From positions 372,001 to 436,000 of the forward strand of contig NZ_SMFL01000003.1 of NCBI RefSeq assembly GCF_004349265.1: DNA of 64,000 nt, written 5' to 3'. The notes beneath the pieces are model-generated. The model saw only the letters and a program-made list of their open reading frames with translations. It made no database searches and was not told the DNA's origin. Both the position numbers and the translations under genes were made by a program. Origin of the DNA: Dyadobacter psychrotolerans. Lineage in GTDB: Bacteria > Bacteroidota > Bacteroidia > Cytophagales > Spirosomataceae. Each line of letters opens with the position of its first letter. Position 1 is the stretch's first letter. This document shows, one piece after another, positions 42,897-50,500 of this stretch.

Positions 42897-44360
42897 CTAT
42901 TTCGCAGCCCTTAACTTTACGATCAGATCTGTCTTCATGTCAAACAATCCTTTTTCCAATCCCACCGGGTAAGTATGCGGATTTACGAAACGCTTTATAC
43001 CGTTGTGAAAATGAGATAATTGTTCCTGAACACGCTTCCTGGTTTCATGAATAGAAGGCAAGGTATAAACCAAAGCACCTTTCGCAAAAACCGGTACAAG
43101 CAAATCTTCATACATTGTATTATCCGAAAATGACCGGTTTTTGGTAAAATCATACGGGTCAACCATGGTAGCCTTGCCGATGACCGGCGTTTCCATATTG
43201 AAAATCATGTCAGAAATAAAGCCCTTTGCATCTTTAAACCTCCTGACCTGCTGAATCCCGGGCGTTGATACCTTGATCGCCTGTTCCGATAGTTTTAGCT
43301 TATAATCCCACTCTCCTACTTCATTTTTTATAGCAGCCAATTTGAAAACTCCTCCCAACGCAGGCTGGTCATAAGCAGTTACCAGCTTGGTACCTATTCC
43401 CCAGATATTGATTTTTGCTCCCTGAATTTTAAGACTGTCCATAATGTACTCATCCAGATCATTACTGGCAACAATACTCGTTTTTTCAAATCCGGCTTCA
43501 TTCAAAAGCTTTCTTGCTTCAATACTTAAATATGCCAGATCACCTGAATCGAGACGAATGGCGCCAAGGTCAAATCCGCGTTCACGAAGTTGTTGTCCAA
43601 CTGTAATAGCATGCTGAACCCCTTTAAGCGAGTCGTACGTATCAACAAGTAATGTCACGTTATTGGGCATGTATTTCGCATAAGTTTTGAATGATTCCAG
43701 CTCGGTGTCGAACGACATGACCCAGCTATGCGCATGCGTTCCTTTTACCGGAATCCCGTAAAGTTTACCAGCCAGCACGTTGGAAGTTGCGTCAAACCCG
43801 CCAATGTAGGCAGCCCGACTGGCGGTCATTCCTCCATCGGGTCCTTGTGCCCTTCGTAAACCAAATTCAAGCAGGGAATCATCCTTGGCAACCAACCGCA
43901 TTCTGGCTGCCTTTGTTGCTACCAAAGACTGAAAGTTTATCAGATTCAGTAATGGTGTTTCGAGTAACTGACATTGTAAAATCGGCCCTTGTACTCTTAG
44001 CAAAGGTTCATTTGGAAACACAACCGTTCCTTCGGGCACCGCATCCACGCTGCATTGCAGTTCCATGGTACGCAGGTAATCTAAAAATCCGGGCTCAAAC
44101 AACTTTTCTCCATCGCTGCCCGTCAGCGAACCAACATATTCCAGATCCGCTTCATCAAAACGATATTCGTTGAGATAATCAATCACGCTGCTTAGTCCGC
44201 AGGCGATTGTAAATCCACCCTGAAACGGATGTTTTCTGAAATATAAATTAAAAACTGCCTCCTGTTCAGCTTTTCCTGACTTCCAGTAACCATAAGCCAT
44301 CGTAAGCTGGTAAAGGTCGGTAAGCAATCCAAGGGAAGTATCGTATAACCGGTTGATCAT
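42897..44360 (-). CDS. pncB: Nicotinate phosphoribosyltransferase
   Basis: A 487-residue enzyme that makes nicotinate mononucleotide from nicotinate and PRPP with ATP, the entry step of the Preiss-Handler NAD salvage route. I start at the ATG at 44360, giving MINRLYDTSLGLLTDLYQLTMAYGYW; the longer open frame to 44495 would cross the exporter terminator. Key blocks: GTHAHSWVMSF (with the His phosphorylated in this family), IRLDSGDLAYLS (phosphoribosyl-binding), and IVASNDLDEY. Followed by the DUF3820 gene. Confidence 0.93.
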   Translation of the reverse strand: MINRLYDTSLGLLTDLYQLTMAYGYWKSGKAEQEAVFNLYFRKHPFQGGFTIACGLSSVIDYLNEYRFDEADLEYVGSLTGSDGEKLFEPGFLDYLRTMELQCSVDAVPEGTVVFPNEPLLRVQGPILQCQLLETPLLNLINFQSLVATKAARMRLVAKDDSLLEFGLRRAQGPDGGMTASRAAYIGGFDATSNVLAGKLYGIPVKGTHAHSWVMSFDTELESFKTYAKYMPNNVTLLVDTYDSLKGVQHAITVGQQLRERGFDLGAIRLDSGDLAYLSIEARKLLNEAGFEKTSIVASNDLDEYIMDSLKIQGAKINIWGIGTKLVTAYDQPALGGVFKLAAIKNEVGEWDYKLKLSEQAIKVSTPGIQQVRRFKDAKGFISDMIFNMETPVIGKATMVDPYDFTKNRSFSDNTMYEDLLVPVFAKGALVYTLPSIHETRKRVQEQLSHFHNGIKRFVNPHTYPVGLEKGLFDMKTDLIVKLRAAK

Positions 44361-44395
44361 TTCAAATTCGATTTGTAAAACAGAAAGCCTAATTA

Positions 44396-44428
44396 CTAAA
44401 AAATTCCCGGTTATTTCAGCCGGGAATT
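44396..44428 (-). terminator. Terminator of the peptide-exporter operon
   Basis: AATTCCCGG / CCGGGAATT, a 9-bp dyad with a 9-base loop at 44402-44428, is followed on the minus strand by six T. It lies 28 bases after the stop of the C39-ABC gene and before pncB. Confidence 0.85.
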
Positions 44429-44455
44429 CATTTTGAAATATCAAAACAGATAAAA

Positions 44456-46717
44456 TCAGTTCACACTTTCGAGGATAGGAAACTGCTGTTTCCACATGTC
44501 GTAGTACTTGCCCTTTTTGGTCAACAGCTTTTTGTGGCTGCCTTCTTCGATTAATTTGCCTTGCTCCAAAACAATGATTTTGTCCGCGTTCATGACCGTA
44601 CTTAGTCTGTGCGCAATAATAATAATCGTCTTATTTTTCTTCCGGAGCGACTGCACGGCCAGCTGAATATGCTGTTCCGATTTGGAATCCAGAGCAGAAG
44701 TAGCTTCATCAAGAATCAGAATTTCCGGATCCCGGTAAAGTGCTCTTGCAATAGCCAGGCGCTGTCGCTGCCCGCCTGATAAACTGGTACCATTTTCACC
44801 AATGTATGTATTAAATCCATTAGGCAAATTTTCGATGAACTTCATAATATCCAAATCCTGACAAATGGCGACGATCTTTTTCATATCCGGTTCAAATTCG
44901 CCGACCGCGATATTATTGATCACGTTTCCGGCAAAAAGATGAACATCCTGAGGAACGGCGCTCACCATCTGGCGAAGACTGTCATTGGTCAGGTATTTAA
45001 TATCAAATCCACCAAGCTGTATGTTTCCTCCTTCAATCGGATAAATGTTTTGCAGTAGTGAAAGCAATGTCGTTTTTCCCGATCCGCTCTCACCAACCAC
45101 AGCGGTAATTTTGCCTTTCGGTATCAGTAAGTCCAGACCTTCAAAAACTGTAACGCGTGTCCCATAACGGAAATGAACATTTCTAAACTGAATATCACCG
45201 ATCATATCCGGTGTCAGCACAGCCTTATTTTCAAGTGATTCCCTTTCAATATCCATAATCTCAAACAAACGATCCGCGGCAATAGAAGCGTCCTGGATAG
45301 TTTTGTTCATACCGATCAAACTTGAAACCGGGCCTGTAAAGTAGCCGATGATTGCATAAAATGACAAAAGTTCACCAGGTGTTATAATTCCATTAAGCAC
45401 GAAAAGCGAACCTGCCCAAAGAAGTATAATGGTAAAAACATTGGCCACAAACCCGCTAAAATCTCCAATCCAGAGTGCATTTGTATTCGACTCATAAACA
45501 GACTTTAGCATACCAACAAACCTTGTTTCAGTTCGCATGTTGGTAAAATCTTCCAACCCAAAACGTTTAATAGTACTTACAGAATTGATCGATTCTACCA
45601 GCTGCGCTTCCAGCTCGGCAGAACTTTCCATCAGTTTCCGCTGTGTCGTTTTGTTTACTTTGTTGGAAAAATAATAGATGATCGCATACAACGGAACCAC
45701 GCACATCATGATCAGCGCCAGTTTCCAGTAGTACGTAAACATCATGATAAAGGAAAAAACCAGGATGAACATATTGACTGCAAAGCCGATCAAAACATCA
45801 TTTATAAAAACCCTGATTTTTACAGCATCATTGATCCGCGAAATGATTTCTCCAACACGCATGTTATCAAAGAATTGCTGGGGAAGCCTTAGCAAATGTT
45901 TGTAATAACCCAAAATAAGCCTTGCGTCAATCTGTTGCCCTGTTTTAATGGTGAGTAAACTTTTAGCATGATTGATCACTACCCTGAAAAACAGAATACC
46001 GATCATAATCACACCCATCAGATTGAGCAGATTTTTGTTTCCTTCCGGCAGCACATTATCGACTATTTTTTGCAGGAAAATTGATGTGGAAAGACCGAGC
46101 AATGTATAAATTATTGCCCCCAAAAGAACCTGTAACAAGGTAGAACGATGTGGTTTCAGCAGATACCAGAAACGCTTGTTAACAGATATTTTTTCATTTC
46201 CCTCTATAAATGAATCCCCCGGCTGAACCAAAACAAGCACTCCCGTCCAGATGCTTTTAAACTGGTCATAAGTAAGGCTCATCATTTCGCCGCGCGCAGG
46301 ATCCATTACCTCAACAATCGTATCGGTAACGTTATAGACCACTACATAATGATGCAGGATTTTGTTGATGATTACGTGGGCGATTACGGGAACCGGCACA
46401 TGTGGCAGCTGTTCAAAATCAGCTTTGACACCTTTTGAATTAAAACCAAGTTTGGTCGCTGCTTCAATCAGACCCAGCACATTTGTACCCTTCTTATCGG
46501 TTGAAGCATACTGCCTGATGCGGGCCACCGGTATGGTAAGTTTGTAATAAGCAGATATGGAAGCAAGACAGGTCGCACCGCAATCCGTCAAATCGTGTTG
46601 CTTTATAATCACATTTCTAAGCCTGTTTTTTGTACTTAAAAACGGAATTTTCTCCGAAAAAGAATTGGTCAGGCCTTTAACCCTGGTCCATATACGACTA
46701 AGAGAGAGTTTGTCCAT
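44456..46717 (-). CDS. C39 peptidase-containing ABC transporter (PCAT), double-glycine peptide exporter
   Basis: A 753-residue exporter with protease, permease and ATPase in one chain. The N-terminal C39 domain has Gln 40, Cys 46 (KQHDLTDCGATC), His 123 (LHHYVVVYN) and Asp 139 (VMDPARGE), a complete catalytic set. Six membrane helices follow (residues about 195-450), then the ATPase: Walker A GESGSGKTT, signature LSGGQRQRLAIARAL, Walker B ILILDEATSALD. PCATs cut leaders after Gly-Gly and export the core. The HlyD gene precedes it by five bases and four GG-leader peptide genes lie upstream, so these are the obvious substrates. Confidence 0.95.
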   Translation of the reverse strand: MDKLSLSRIWTRVKGLTNSFSEKIPFLSTKNRLRNVIIKQHDLTDCGATCLASISAYYKLTIPVARIRQYASTDKKGTNVLGLIEAATKLGFNSKGVKADFEQLPHVPVPVIAHVIINKILHHYVVVYNVTDTIVEVMDPARGEMMSLTYDQFKSIWTGVLVLVQPGDSFIEGNEKISVNKRFWYLLKPHRSTLLQVLLGAIIYTLLGLSTSIFLQKIVDNVLPEGNKNLLNLMGVIMIGILFFRVVINHAKSLLTIKTGQQIDARLILGYYKHLLRLPQQFFDNMRVGEIISRINDAVKIRVFINDVLIGFAVNMFILVFSFIMMFTYYWKLALIMMCVVPLYAIIYYFSNKVNKTTQRKLMESSAELEAQLVESINSVSTIKRFGLEDFTNMRTETRFVGMLKSVYESNTNALWIGDFSGFVANVFTIILLWAGSLFVLNGIITPGELLSFYAIIGYFTGPVSSLIGMNKTIQDASIAADRLFEIMDIERESLENKAVLTPDMIGDIQFRNVHFRYGTRVTVFEGLDLLIPKGKITAVVGESGSGKTTLLSLLQNIYPIEGGNIQLGGFDIKYLTNDSLRQMVSAVPQDVHLFAGNVINNIAVGEFEPDMKKIVAICQDLDIMKFIENLPNGFNTYIGENGTSLSGGQRQRLAIARALYRDPEILILDEATSALDSKSEQHIQLAVQSLRKKNKTIIIIAHRLSTVMNADKIIVLEQGKLIEEGSHKKLLTKKGKYYDMWKQQFPILESVN

Positions 46718-46722
46718 TACGT

Positions 46723-47946
46723 TTAATTTAAGGGCGGGGTTTCAGCTGTTGCAATTAAATTTGGATTCAGCCAGTCATCGGCTTTGTCGTACAATAGTTG
46801 AAATAAGGTGCGTTCAGTAACTAAAAACCTGGCTTGAAGAGTCATCCCTTTTTTCAGTTTGCCCTCATAGCCGTTGGGAAGTTTCAGAGAATTTTTGTCA
46901 AGCTGGCAGCGAACTTTAAAATAAGGAAGCGTTTTCCCATCTGTATATACATCATTGGATATTGAAATCACTTTGCCGGTTACCAATCCCCACTGATTGT
47001 AGTTATATGCATCAACCTGTAACCTGGTAATCGTTCCGGGCCGGATTAGTCCGATGTCTTTTGGCATTACATACATCTCAGCCACCATTGCTTCATCGGG
47101 AGAGATCTCCGCAAGAAATTCGTTAGAAGTTACGATACTGCCTGGTTGTAGACCTTTCAATTGCTGCACAGTACCGGAAATAGGCGCTTTAACGACGTAA
47201 AAGTCTTTTTCTCTTAGATACTGTTTATCCTGAGAATTCAACTCGCGTGTTTTCATCTGTAACTGGGTCAATTCGGCTTCCCATCTTGCCTCCTCTTCCT
47301 CCATGATGGTTTTAATCCTGTTATTTGCAGAACTGTGCTGAAGAACTGCCCTGTCGAATTCTGCTTCAGAGATCGCTTTTACATTATGCAGTGTTTTACT
47401 TCTGGCAAAATCCTTTTCAATGGTGAGAAGTGTTGTTTTAGCATCTGAAATTTTTTGCCAGAAAAGTGCGAAGTCTTGTTTGTACAAACCACTTACCAAT
47501 CCCGGCTTTTTACTCCAGTTGTTTGTGCGGCTTAGGTGAAGCAAAGTATTTAAATCGTCGATCTGATTTTCGTAGTCTCCCTTTTGTGCTCTCACAAGCT
47601 GATTTTGTTCTTTAAGAATTTCCGCCTCTATCTTTAAAAGTGTTTGTCCCTTTACAACCCGCTGATTTTCTGAAACAAAAACAGAATCAAGCCGCCCGCT
47701 TACAAGTGCTTTAATCTCATTTCTGTCATCGGTTGAACGGATAATTCCGGTGCTGCGAACACTGACATCAACCGCAATCACGAACAGGGAAATGAAAGAT
47801 ATGATGGTGATAAGCATCAGCATCTGATACACCAGTTGCGAGCGGGTATTGTGCTGATGAAAGTGATAATCAGATGTGTATTCCAGAATCTCCGGAGGGA
47901 AAATTTTATTAGAATTAACGTCTTGGTTTTCCATATATCCTGACAA
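46723..47946 (-). CDS. HlyD family membrane-fusion adaptor
   Basis: A 407-residue adaptor: cytoplasmic N-terminus with LEYTSDYHFHQHNTRSQLVY, one membrane helix (residues about 47-67, QMLMLITIISFISLFVIAV), a biotinyl-lipoyl half motif (IKALVSGRLDSVFVSENQRV), a long coiled coil (about 100-240) and the second lipoyl half (FYVVKAPISGTVQQLKGLQP) with the terminal beta barrel. It bridges the C39-ABC exporter and an outer-membrane TolC channel, which is not encoded here. First gene of the exporter operon, with an upstream element shared with the peptide array. Confidence 0.93.
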   Translation of the reverse strand: MSGYMENQDVNSNKIFPPEILEYTSDYHFHQHNTRSQLVYQMLMLITIISFISLFVIAVDVSVRSTGIIRSTDDRNEIKALVSGRLDSVFVSENQRVVKGQTLLKIEAEILKEQNQLVRAQKGDYENQIDDLNTLLHLSRTNNWSKKPGLVSGLYKQDFALFWQKISDAKTTLLTIEKDFARSKTLHNVKAISEAEFDRAVLQHSSANNRIKTIMEEEEARWEAELTQLQMKTRELNSQDKQYLREKDFYVVKAPISGTVQQLKGLQPGSIVTSNEFLAEISPDEAMVAEMYVMPKDIGLIRPGTITRLQVDAYNYNQWGLVTGKVISISNDVYTDGKTLPYFKVRCQLDKNSLKLPNGYEGKLKKGMTLQARFLVTERTLFQLLYDKADDWLNPNLIATAETPPLN

Positions 47947-48009
47947 AAGAGTAAATACCTATACGTTAGCAATTATTATACCAACACACTGATTATCAAA
48001 TATTTGAAT

Positions 48010-48090
48010 TAAACAATTAGGGAATATATTACAACCTTAAGGAGTATTTAGATTGATCTAAAGCTGCTGATTGAGCGTACTCACGCGAGG
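48010..48090 (-). promoter_or_regulatory. Upstream element of the exporter operon, copy 1
   Basis: This segment is colinear with 49480-49560. Shared blocks, given on the plus strand, are GGAATA-N4-ACAAC (48021-48035), GATTGATCTAAAG (48051-48063) and TCACGCG (48081-48087). Their spacing agrees with the second copy to within one base. It lies 65-145 bases upstream of the HlyD start codon. A regulatory role is inferred from the duplication in front of two functionally linked units. Confidence 0.55.
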
Positions 48091-48112
48091 ATTAAATCCG
48101 TTTAAAACAACA

Positions 48113-48144
48113 AAGCGGAGATATCGAAACTGATATCTCCGCTT
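48113..48144 (-). terminator. Terminator after the GG-peptide gene array
   Basis: A perfect 13-bp dyad, AAGCGGAGATATC / GATATCTCCGCTT, with a 6-base loop, lies 18 bases beyond the stop of the last peptide gene. A T-rich tract (TTTGTTGTTTT) follows on the minus strand. It separates the array from the exporter operon. Confidence 0.75.
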
Positions 48145-48162
48145 CTTATAGCCTACTCAATA

Positions 48163-48378
48163 TTAATTAGATAGTGAGTTAAATATTCCTCCCAAATCCA
48201 GATTCAAACCGAAACTTGTTTTCTCAGATGATCCGTCGTCGTCTACTGATTCATGGCTAAAGTTTATACCAAGTCCGCCAAATAATCCTCCGGAGGATTG
48301 CGAATCATTGTTTCCCAGGCCCAAAAGACCACCATTGATCTCTCTCATTTCAGCAAGATTTAATTCCTGAAGTTTCAT
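48163..48378 (-). CDS. Double-glycine leader peptide precursor, paralogue 1
   Basis: A 71-residue precursor. The leader MKLQELNLAEMREINGG (17 residues) fits GG leaders cut by C39 peptidases: hydrophobic and acidic residues at fixed spacing before Gly-Gly. The predicted core of 54 residues begins LLGLGNNDSQSSGGLFG, contains VDDDGSS, and ends LDLGGIFNSLSN. It has no Cys and is acidic and Gly/Ser/Asn/Asp rich. This is the most diverged of four tandem copies and lies last in the array. Bacteriocin, signal peptide or structural surface peptide are all possible; the exporter next door is the likely processor. Confidence 0.88.
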   Translation of the reverse strand: MKLQELNLAEMREINGGLLGLGNNDSQSSGGLFGGLGINFSHESVDDDGSSEKTSFGLNLDLGGIFNSLSN

Positions 48379-48466
48379 AATTTAAAATCGTTTTGTTTAA
48401 CAATACCAGAATAATCTTCCGGTTCAAACATTATTGAAGTTTAACCAAAATGTCAACTATCAGAAG

Positions 48467-48499
48467 TCAGAAGGGTTTACACCAGGCAAGCCCTTCTGA
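48467..48499. terminator. Hairpin between peptide genes 1 and 2
   Basis: TCAGAAGGG / CCCTTCTGA, a 9-bp dyad with a 15-base loop. The T-rich run lies on the plus-strand side (48500-48509), opposite to the direction of the peptide genes. It may attenuate or stabilise the message rather than terminate it. Confidence 0.35.
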
Positions 48500-48522
48500 T
48501 TTCTTTTTTCAGTTTTCATTTA

Positions 48523-48741
48523 TTAACTCTTTAAGGAGTTGAAGATTCCGCCCAGATCCAGATTGGTTCCGAGTGCTGTCGTTTCTGATGAACCATCGTC
48601 ATCAACTGACTGGTTTGCGAAATTAATTCCCAGGCTTCCGAAAAGTCCGCCGGATGATTGTGAATCGTTACTATTTCCTAAGCCTAACAGACCACCGTTG
48701 ATCTCTCTTGCTTCTTCCAGATTTAATTCCTGAAGTTTCAT
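48523..48741 (-). CDS. Double-glycine leader peptide precursor, paralogue 2
   Basis: A 72-residue precursor started at the ATG at 48741. The frame is open to 48819, but only the leader MKLQELNLEEAREINGG from this Met is shared with all four paralogues. The core has the same three GG blocks (GGLLGLG, GGLFGSLGINF, LGGIFNSL) and the acidic VDDDGSS. It differs from paralogue 3 at only three positions (Leu for Phe in the leader, Ala-Leu for Thr-Phe in the core). Confidence 0.88.
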   Translation of the reverse strand: MKLQELNLEEAREINGGLLGLGNSNDSQSSGGLFGSLGINFANQSVDDDGSSETTALGTNLDLGGIFNSLKS

Positions 48742-48828
48742 AATTGACAAATGTTTAGATATTAGTGTGCACTTACTCTTTTGCAGGTTTTCAGCTTTCC
48801 CCTGTTGATGAATCGTCATCGGTATTTA

Positions 48829-49047
48829 TTAACTCTTTAAGGAGTTGAAGATTCCGCCCAGATCCAGATTGGTTCCGAATGTTGTCGTTTCTGATGAACC
48901 ATCGTCATCAACTGACTGGTTTGCGAAATTAATTCCCAGGCTTCCGAAAAGTCCGCCGGATGATTGTGAATCGTTACTATTTCCTAAGCCTAACAGACCA
49001 CCGTTGATCTCTCTTGCTTCTTCCAGATTTAATTCCTGAAATTTCAT
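48829..49047 (-). CDS. Double-glycine leader peptide precursor, paralogue 3
   Basis: A 72-residue precursor with leader MKFQELNLEEAREINGG and a 55-residue core. It is almost identical to paralogue 2 and shares its whole 306-bp unit. The ATG at 49047 is used for the same reason as in paralogue 2. No Cys, Lys only near the C-terminus (FNSLKS), net negative charge. Confidence 0.88.
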   Translation of the reverse strand: MKFQELNLEEAREINGGLLGLGNSNDSQSSGGLFGSLGINFANQSVDDDGSSETTTFGTNLDLGGIFNSLKS

Positions 49048-49134
49048 AATTGACAAATGTTTAGATATTAGTGTGCACTTACTCTTTTGCAGGTTTTCAG
49101 CTTTCCCCTGTTGATGAATCGTCATCCGTATTTA

Positions 49135-49353
49135 TTAACTCTTCAATGAGTTGAAGATTCCGCCCAGATCCAGATTGGTTCCGAATGTTGTCGTTTCTGA
49201 TGAACCATCCTCATCGACTGACTGATTTGCGAAATGAATTCCCAGGCTTCCGAAAAGTCCGCCGGATGATTGTGAATCGTTACTGTTACCAAGTCCTAAC
49301 AAGCCACCATTAATTTCTCTGGCCTCTGTTGAGTTCAATTCCTGAAATTTCAT
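49135..49353 (-). CDS. Double-glycine leader peptide precursor, paralogue 4 (first in the array)
   Basis: A 72-residue precursor with leader MKFQELNSTEAREINGG. The core differs from paralogue 3 by Asn-to-His (GIHFANQ) and Asp-to-Glu (VDEDGSS). An alternative Met lies three codons upstream (49362), but the aligned start is Met at 49353. As the first gene of the array it is nearest to the upstream element at 49480-49560. Confidence 0.88.
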   Translation of the reverse strand: MKFQELNSTEAREINGGLLGLGNSNDSQSSGGLFGSLGIHFANQSVDEDGSSETTTFGTNLDLGGIFNSLKS

Positions 49354-50042
49354 AATTGACAAATATTAAATGAAACAATCGCCTACTCTTTCTCAGGTTT
49401 TCAGCGTCCCCTGTATTGCTTGTGTTTGATTGTTAATTTTAAACATCTATGCCATTGACCAATAAGTACCTGATAATGAAACAACTGCAAGGAATAACAT
49501 ACAACTTCCAAGAATATACGTGATTGATCTAAAGTAATCAGGCTGTCGTATCACGCGCGCTCTTCCTATATACATGTAACCATTAATCACATTAGCTATA
49601 AGATTGTTACAGTTATATTAATTAAGGGAAATATATAAAATATGCCATTTCGACTCCATGGGCAGAAATCCGGCCCGATCATACCCAAAAACCAAAATTC
49701 AACTTTGACCTATTTCTCCACAATCAGAGAAATGCACTCGCCACATACGTAAGTTAAACTTCAATTTTGCCAAACTAAGTCATTCTGTCAGGATTACAGC
49801 GACTGGTATTTGACCGTAGATCTCTTCAAATTTTTAACAAATGGATCAAGTGTTGACAGGCTATATGTAAAATACTATAAATCAATATTTTAATACAAGA
49901 AAAACCCTGTTTGTGAAGATTCATATGTAGGTAAAGCGGTTCTCTTCGACAAGCTTATTCGAACTAAGTAATCTTAAGACACAATCTGATCGTAGGTTTA
50001 GTACATTAACTGGAAATCGCCTGACACTATAATTCAATCGTT
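49354..50042. other. Divergent intergenic region between the GG-peptide array and an XRE regulator
   Basis: About 690 AT-rich bases with no supported gene. The part nearest the array (49480-49560) holds the upstream element shared with the exporter operon. I saw no exact TAnnTTTG element correctly placed for either direction and no further repeat. It is long enough to hold a small RNA, but no strong hairpin with a T run was noted. Confidence 0.6.
49480..49560 (-). promoter_or_regulatory. Upstream element of the GG-peptide array, copy 2
   Basis: Colinear with 48010-48090: GGAATA-N4-ACAAC at 49491-49505, GATTGATCTAAAG at 49522-49534 and TCACGCG at 49551-49557 (plus-strand letters). It lies about 130-205 bases upstream of the first peptide gene. 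Confidence 0.55.
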
Positions 50043-50312
50043 ATGACTCAGACCGTAGAAGCTAAAATCAGATCTGTTGCCTCTAATATTCGGAAAATAA
50101 GAGAATTTAGAGACTACACACAGGAATACCTGGCGATGAAACTTGGCATTTCTCAAAATGCATACAGTAAAATAGAACTTGCATATACCCGAATAACCTT
50201 GGAGCGTCTGATACAAATAGCTCAGATACTGGAAGTAGATTCTGTTGATTTGATGACAAGCAGCAGTGAAGAACTGATCAGGCTGCATACATCACAATCG
50301 AAAAGTTTCTGA
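50043..50312 (+). CDS. Small XRE family helix-turn-helix regulator
   Basis: An 89-residue HTH_3/XRE protein. The domain covers most of the chain: NIRKIREFRDYTQEYLAMKLGISQNAYSKIE, described here in parts (residues about 14-44), then YTRITLERLIQIAQIL. No effector or cleavage domain. It is divergent from the GG-peptide array and upstream of the hybrid sensor gene; either could be its target, with the peptide array the more natural guess. Confidence 0.88.
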   Translation: MTQTVEAKIRSVASNIRKIREFRDYTQEYLAMKLGISQNAYSKIELAYTRITLERLIQIAQILEVDSVDLMTSSSEELIRLHTSQSKSF

Positions 50313-50459
50313 TTTACGTTCTCCCTTCTTTATCAATGTTTCGTTTTCATGCTATTAAGAAACCCATTGCAATCTGCATTAGCGTGTTCACCTTTGGCAA
50401 TCACCTTAACTATTTAACTCAATTTACGGTTTGATTCCTCTGCTTTTTTACAAATAAGT

Positions 50460-50481
50460 GTTACATTGGATTATCTGTAAC
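50460..50481. promoter_or_regulatory. GTTACA/TGTAAC inverted repeat upstream of the hybrid regulator gene
   Basis: GTTACA (50460-50465) and TGTAAC (50476-50481) with a 10-base spacer, ending 20 bases before the ATG. The same arms occur upstream of susC at 54711-54759, which suggests a common operator. Confidence 0.45.
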
Positions 50482-50500
50482 CCTTAAAGATCGACTTTGG

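Larger units (their letters stand above)
48523..49134. repeat. Tandem 306-bp duplication carrying the GG-peptide genes
   Basis: The stop codons of paralogues 2, 3 and 4 lie exactly 306 bases apart (48523, 48829, 49135). The first two units are nearly identical through coding and intergenic parts, including the spacer from TTGACAAATG to GATGAATCGTCAT. The third (49135 on) is similar in the gene but diverges in its upstream spacer. This indicates recent tandem amplification. Confidence 0.9.

Noticed and set aside
42897..44495. Extended 532-residue form of the nicotinate phosphoribosyltransferase
   Set aside because: The extra 45 residues are unlike the family and would be encoded across the exporter terminator; Met at 44360 gives the standard N-terminus.
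48742..49125. N-terminal extensions of the peptide genes (frames opening MTIHQQGKAENL)
   Set aside because: The 26 extra codons read through the intergenic spacer. They are alike in two copies only because the whole 306-bp unit is duplicated, and paralogues 1 and 4 lack them.
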